Below are positions 63,845-64,000 of a stretch of 64,000 bases of DNA, piece by piece. A program made the position numbers and the translations under genes. How positions within the stretch are numbered: position 1 is the first letter of the stretch; each line of letters starts with the position of its first letter. The notes under the pieces were generated by a model. That model was not told where the DNA came from. It made no database searches and worked only from the letters and a program-made list of their open reading frames with translations. The stretch is from Lepidodermella squamata (Eukaryota > Gastrotricha): the NCBI GenBank assembly GCA_047495785.1, contig JBLDXI010000021.1:2232001-2296000 (forward strand), read 5' to 3'.

Positions 63845-64000
63845 TTTAGCCGAAGCGCTTCGTCCGTGTCAGTTTTTTTTTGTTTACTAAATATGGCTCT
63901 ATTAATGAATGAGACAGTAACTTTTATGGCGCTCTTTTTATCGCCGGATTTGTAACACAGGTAGCCAGCCATGCGAGAGGCACGGCGTGAAGGCGCGAAA

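Overview
This is a piece of a small-bodied animal (metazoan) nuclear genome, most likely an ecdysozoan. Coding regions are cut into exons by very short introns (most are 48-60 nt, with GT donors and usually T-rich NAG acceptors). The gene content is bilaterian and neuronal: Hox2/proboscipedia, two nicotinic acetylcholine receptor subunits, EGR, KChIP, prominin, SH3BP5, neprilysin, claudin and Ly6. Several start codons lie 3-32 nt downstream of a good 3' splice site, and two same-strand gene pairs are almost abutting. Both fit spliced-leader trans-splicing with operons, as known in nematodes and some other groups. A retained Hox2 gene argues against a Caenorhabditis-like nematode and against the eutardigrades whose Hox sets are published. 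I do not assign a species.

Layout. 1-835 (+): 3' end of an M13 metallopeptidase. 962-3002 (-): a DUF4419 gene directly behind an EF-hand gene. 3686-4069 (+): a small secreted protein. 4231-7670 (-): a prominin. 8021-9598 (-): Hox2/pb. 10284-12408 (-) and 16203-20232 (+): a divergent pair of nicotinic-type receptor subunits. 20769-21104 (-): a small membrane protein. 23158-25774 (-) and 25839-26511 (-): SH3BP5 and an Rpp38/L7Ae-like protein, a likely operon. 29615-35287 (-): EGR. 40102-44769 (-): KChIP with two alternative first exons. 46483-55548: a run of secreted or single-pass surface proteins, two of them with EB-type cysteine modules. 56042-60844 (-): a coiled-coil protein with a Ly6/uPAR gene (58580-59239, +) nested in one intron. 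62505-63844 (-): a claudin-like four-pass protein.

Most models were built by hand by joining exons so that splice sites, codon phase and family homology agree. In nearly every multi-exon gene the summed exon length is an exact number of codons. The large gaps (12.4-16.2, 21.1-23.2, 26.5-29.6, 35.3-40.1, 44.8-46.5 and 60.8-62.5 kb) show only short random ORFs, simple repeats and one foldback mariner-like element. No tRNA, rRNA, CRISPR or bacterial features were seen.

Functional themes. Many genes act at neuronal or excitable membranes: the two receptor subunits, KChIP as a partner of Kv4 channels, a Ly6 protein of a type that often modulates nicotinic receptors, and neprilysin as a neuropeptide-degrading enzyme. 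A second theme is lineage-specific extracellular proteins. The genes need not be co-regulated, except for the divergent receptor pair and the two candidate operons.
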